Shown piece by piece: positions 63,501-64,000 of a DNA stretch of 64,000 nt (positions within the stretch are counted from its first letter, which is position 1; every line of letters begins with the position of its first letter). Under the pieces are notes generated by a model. That model made no database searches. It was not told the DNA's origin and saw only the letters and a list, made by a program, of their open reading frames with translations. The DNA comes from Stutzerimonas kunmingensis (lineage in GTDB: Bacteria; Pseudomonadota; Gammaproteobacteria; Pseudomonadales; Pseudomonadaceae). Both the position numbers and the translations under genes were made by a program. The stretch covers positions 62,001-126,000 of the forward strand of contig NZ_FORS01000004.1 of assembly GCF_900114065.1 (NCBI RefSeq), in the 5' to 3' direction.

Positions 63501-64000
63501 GCTTCACCCTTTATATGGAAATGCTCGAGCGCGCGGTCAAGGCGATCCGCAAGGGCGAGCAGCCGAATCTGGAGCAGCCGCTCGGCGGCGGGCCGGAAAT
63601 CAACCTGCGCCTGGCAGCCCTGATCCCGGAAGACTACCTGCCGGATGTGCATGCCCGCCTGATCCTCTACAAGCGCATTGCCAATGCGGCCGACGAAGAC
63701 GGGCTGAAAGAACTGCAGGTGGAGATGATCGACCGCTTCGGCCTGCTACCGGAACCGACGAAGAACCTGGTGCGCCTGACACTGCTCAAGCTGCAGGCGG
63801 AAAAGCTCGGCATTACCAAGATCGACGCAGGCCCGCAGGGTGGGCGCATCGAGTTCTCGGCCGACACCTCGGTCGACCCGATGGTGCTGATCAAGCTGAT
63901 CCAGAGCCAGCCGAATCGCTACAAGTTCGAAGGCGCCACGCTGTTCAAATTCCAGGTGCCGATGGAACGCCCGGAGGAACGCTTCAATACGCTGGAAGCG
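60593..64000 (+). CDS. mfd: Transcription-repair coupling factor (3' truncated by window)
   Basis: An ATP-dependent translocase that displaces stalled RNA polymerase and recruits UvrA. 1136 residues are visible, so about a dozen may be missing. The UvrB-like region (YDIFSPHQDIVSQRIAALYQL near 82) is followed by the RNA polymerase-interacting domain (GSPVVHIDHGVGRYQGL near 480), then helicase motifs: Walker A DVGFGKTEVAMRAAF near 628, DEEH in LVIIDEEHRFGVRQKEQ near 726, LTATPIPRTL near 752, and RGRVGR near 901. The start is GTG. The D7 domain runs to the window end. Confidence 0.97.
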   Translation, partial: MSVLRLPPLPAASGKQHWGNLPGAALSLAIAEAASNAKRFTLLLTADSQSAERLQEELAFFAPQLAVLHFPDWETLPYDIFSPHQDIVSQRIAALYQLPELSHGVLVVPITTALHRLAPKRFLLGSSLVLDVGQKLDVEQMRLRLEAAGYRCVDTVYEHGEFAVRGALIDLFPMGSPLPYRIDLFDDEIETLRTFDPENQRSIDKVESIRLLPAREFPLKKEAVTGFRARFRERFDVDFRRCPIYQDLSTGITPAGIEYYLPLFYEETATLFDYLPEDSQVFSLPGIEQAAEQFWSDVRNRYEERRVDPERPLLPPAELFMPVEDCFARLKLWPRVVASQQDVEPGIGRERFTAQALPELAIEAKASEPLGKLRRFLDEYAGRVLFTAESAGRREVLLELLARLKLRPQEVEGWEEFLASQERLAITIAPLDEGLQLDDVALVAESPLFGQRVMQRRRREKSRDGGENVIKNLTELREGSPVVHIDHGVGRYQGLVTLEIEGQAQEFLLLQYAEDAKLYVPVASLHLIARYTGSDDALAPLHRLGSETWQKAKRKAAEQVRDVAAELLDIYARRAAREGYAFKDPQVDYETFAAGFPFEETPDQQAAIDAVREDLLSAKPMDRLVCGDVGFGKTEVAMRAAFIAVHGGRQVGVLVPTTLLAQQHYNSFRDRFADWPVRVEVMSRFKSAKEVQNAIAELAEGKIDILIGTHKLLQDDVKFSNLGLVIIDEEHRFGVRQKEQLKALRSEVDILTLTATPIPRTLNMSIAGMRDLSIIATPPARRLSVRTFVMEQQNTVIKEALLRELLRGGQVYYLHNDVKTIEKCAADLQALVPEARVAIGHGQMRERDLEQVMSDFYHKRFNVLVASTIIETGIDVPSANTIIIERADKFGLAQLHQLRGRVGRSHHQAYAYLLTPTRKAMTDDAQKRLEAIANAQDLGAGFVLATHDLEIRGAGELLGEGQSGQIQAVGFTLYMEMLERAVKAIRKGEQPNLEQPLGGGPEINLRLAALIPEDYLPDVHARLILYKRIANAADEDGLKELQVEMIDRFGLLPEPTKNLVRLTLLKLQAEKLGITKIDAGPQGGRIEFSADTSVDPMVLIKLIQSQPNRYKFEGATLFKFQVPMERPEERFNTLEA

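Noticed and set aside
61760..63652. Long minus-strand ORF inside mfd
   Set aside because: Mirror frame of a certain gene, with no motifs.

Overview
The window is a gene-dense, GC-rich stretch of a gammaproteobacterial chromosome. It is almost certainly from Pseudomonas, most likely the P. stutzeri group (Stutzerimonas). The evidence is the protein content, the many GTG starts and ATGA/GTGA overlaps, a Na+-translocating NADH:quinone reductase operon, and a gene order from etfA to mfd that matches, from memory, the P. aeruginosa core block around PA2951-PA3002. I see no rRNA, tRNA, CRISPR array, prophage or insertion sequence. About 66 protein genes are supported, and the first and last run off the window.

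Layout. 1-10.2 kb is the more variable part: the end of a BenE-type transporter, a short-chain dehydrogenase, an NADP-dependent reductase, pyrF, a small DUF2897 protein, a CHASE4-PAS-GGDEF-EAL c-di-GMP enzyme, an acidic lipoprotein, a MocR-type regulator, an OmpA/DUF4398 lipoprotein pair and an orphan solute-binding protein. 10.2-14 kb holds the divergent electron-transfer flavoprotein genes etfBA and etfQO, sharing a control region with a PsrA-like operator. 14-20.7 kb holds DUF1285 and DUF4823 genes, a radical SAM protein, a TetR regulator facing a class V aminotransferase, a small RNA that looks like RgsA, an aromatic amino acid permease and tatD.

20.7-30 kb is the fatty-acid supercluster, read on the minus strand in the order yceD-rpmF-plsX-fabD-fabG-acpP-fabF-pabC-mltG-tmk-holB-pilZ-tatD. 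It couples phospholipid and fatty acid synthesis with ribosomal protein L32, folate, peptidoglycan, dTMP and DNA polymerase genes. 30-37 kb carries maf, sppA, gph, rluC and rne with a leader of about 500 nt. 37.4-44.2 kb is an envelope group (murB, low-molecular-weight phosphatase, kdsB, Trm112-like, lpxK, exbD, exbB, comEC). 44.4-49.8 kb has a DUF2062 gene, lolCDE, a PilZ-like protein, a small exported protein and a glycerophosphodiesterase. 50-58.7 kb holds sthA and the full nqrABCDEF-apbE-nqrM operon, that is the complex, its flavin transferase and its iron-delivery factor. The window ends with an N-terminally extended GAPDH and a nearly complete mfd.

Most of the window is conserved housekeeping sequence. 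I found no convincing undescribed system. The points most worth a second look are regulatory: the PsrA-like box between the etf promoters, the RgsA-like sRNA facing a convergent permease, paired direct repeats upstream of the MocR gene, and the structured leaders of rne and nqr.
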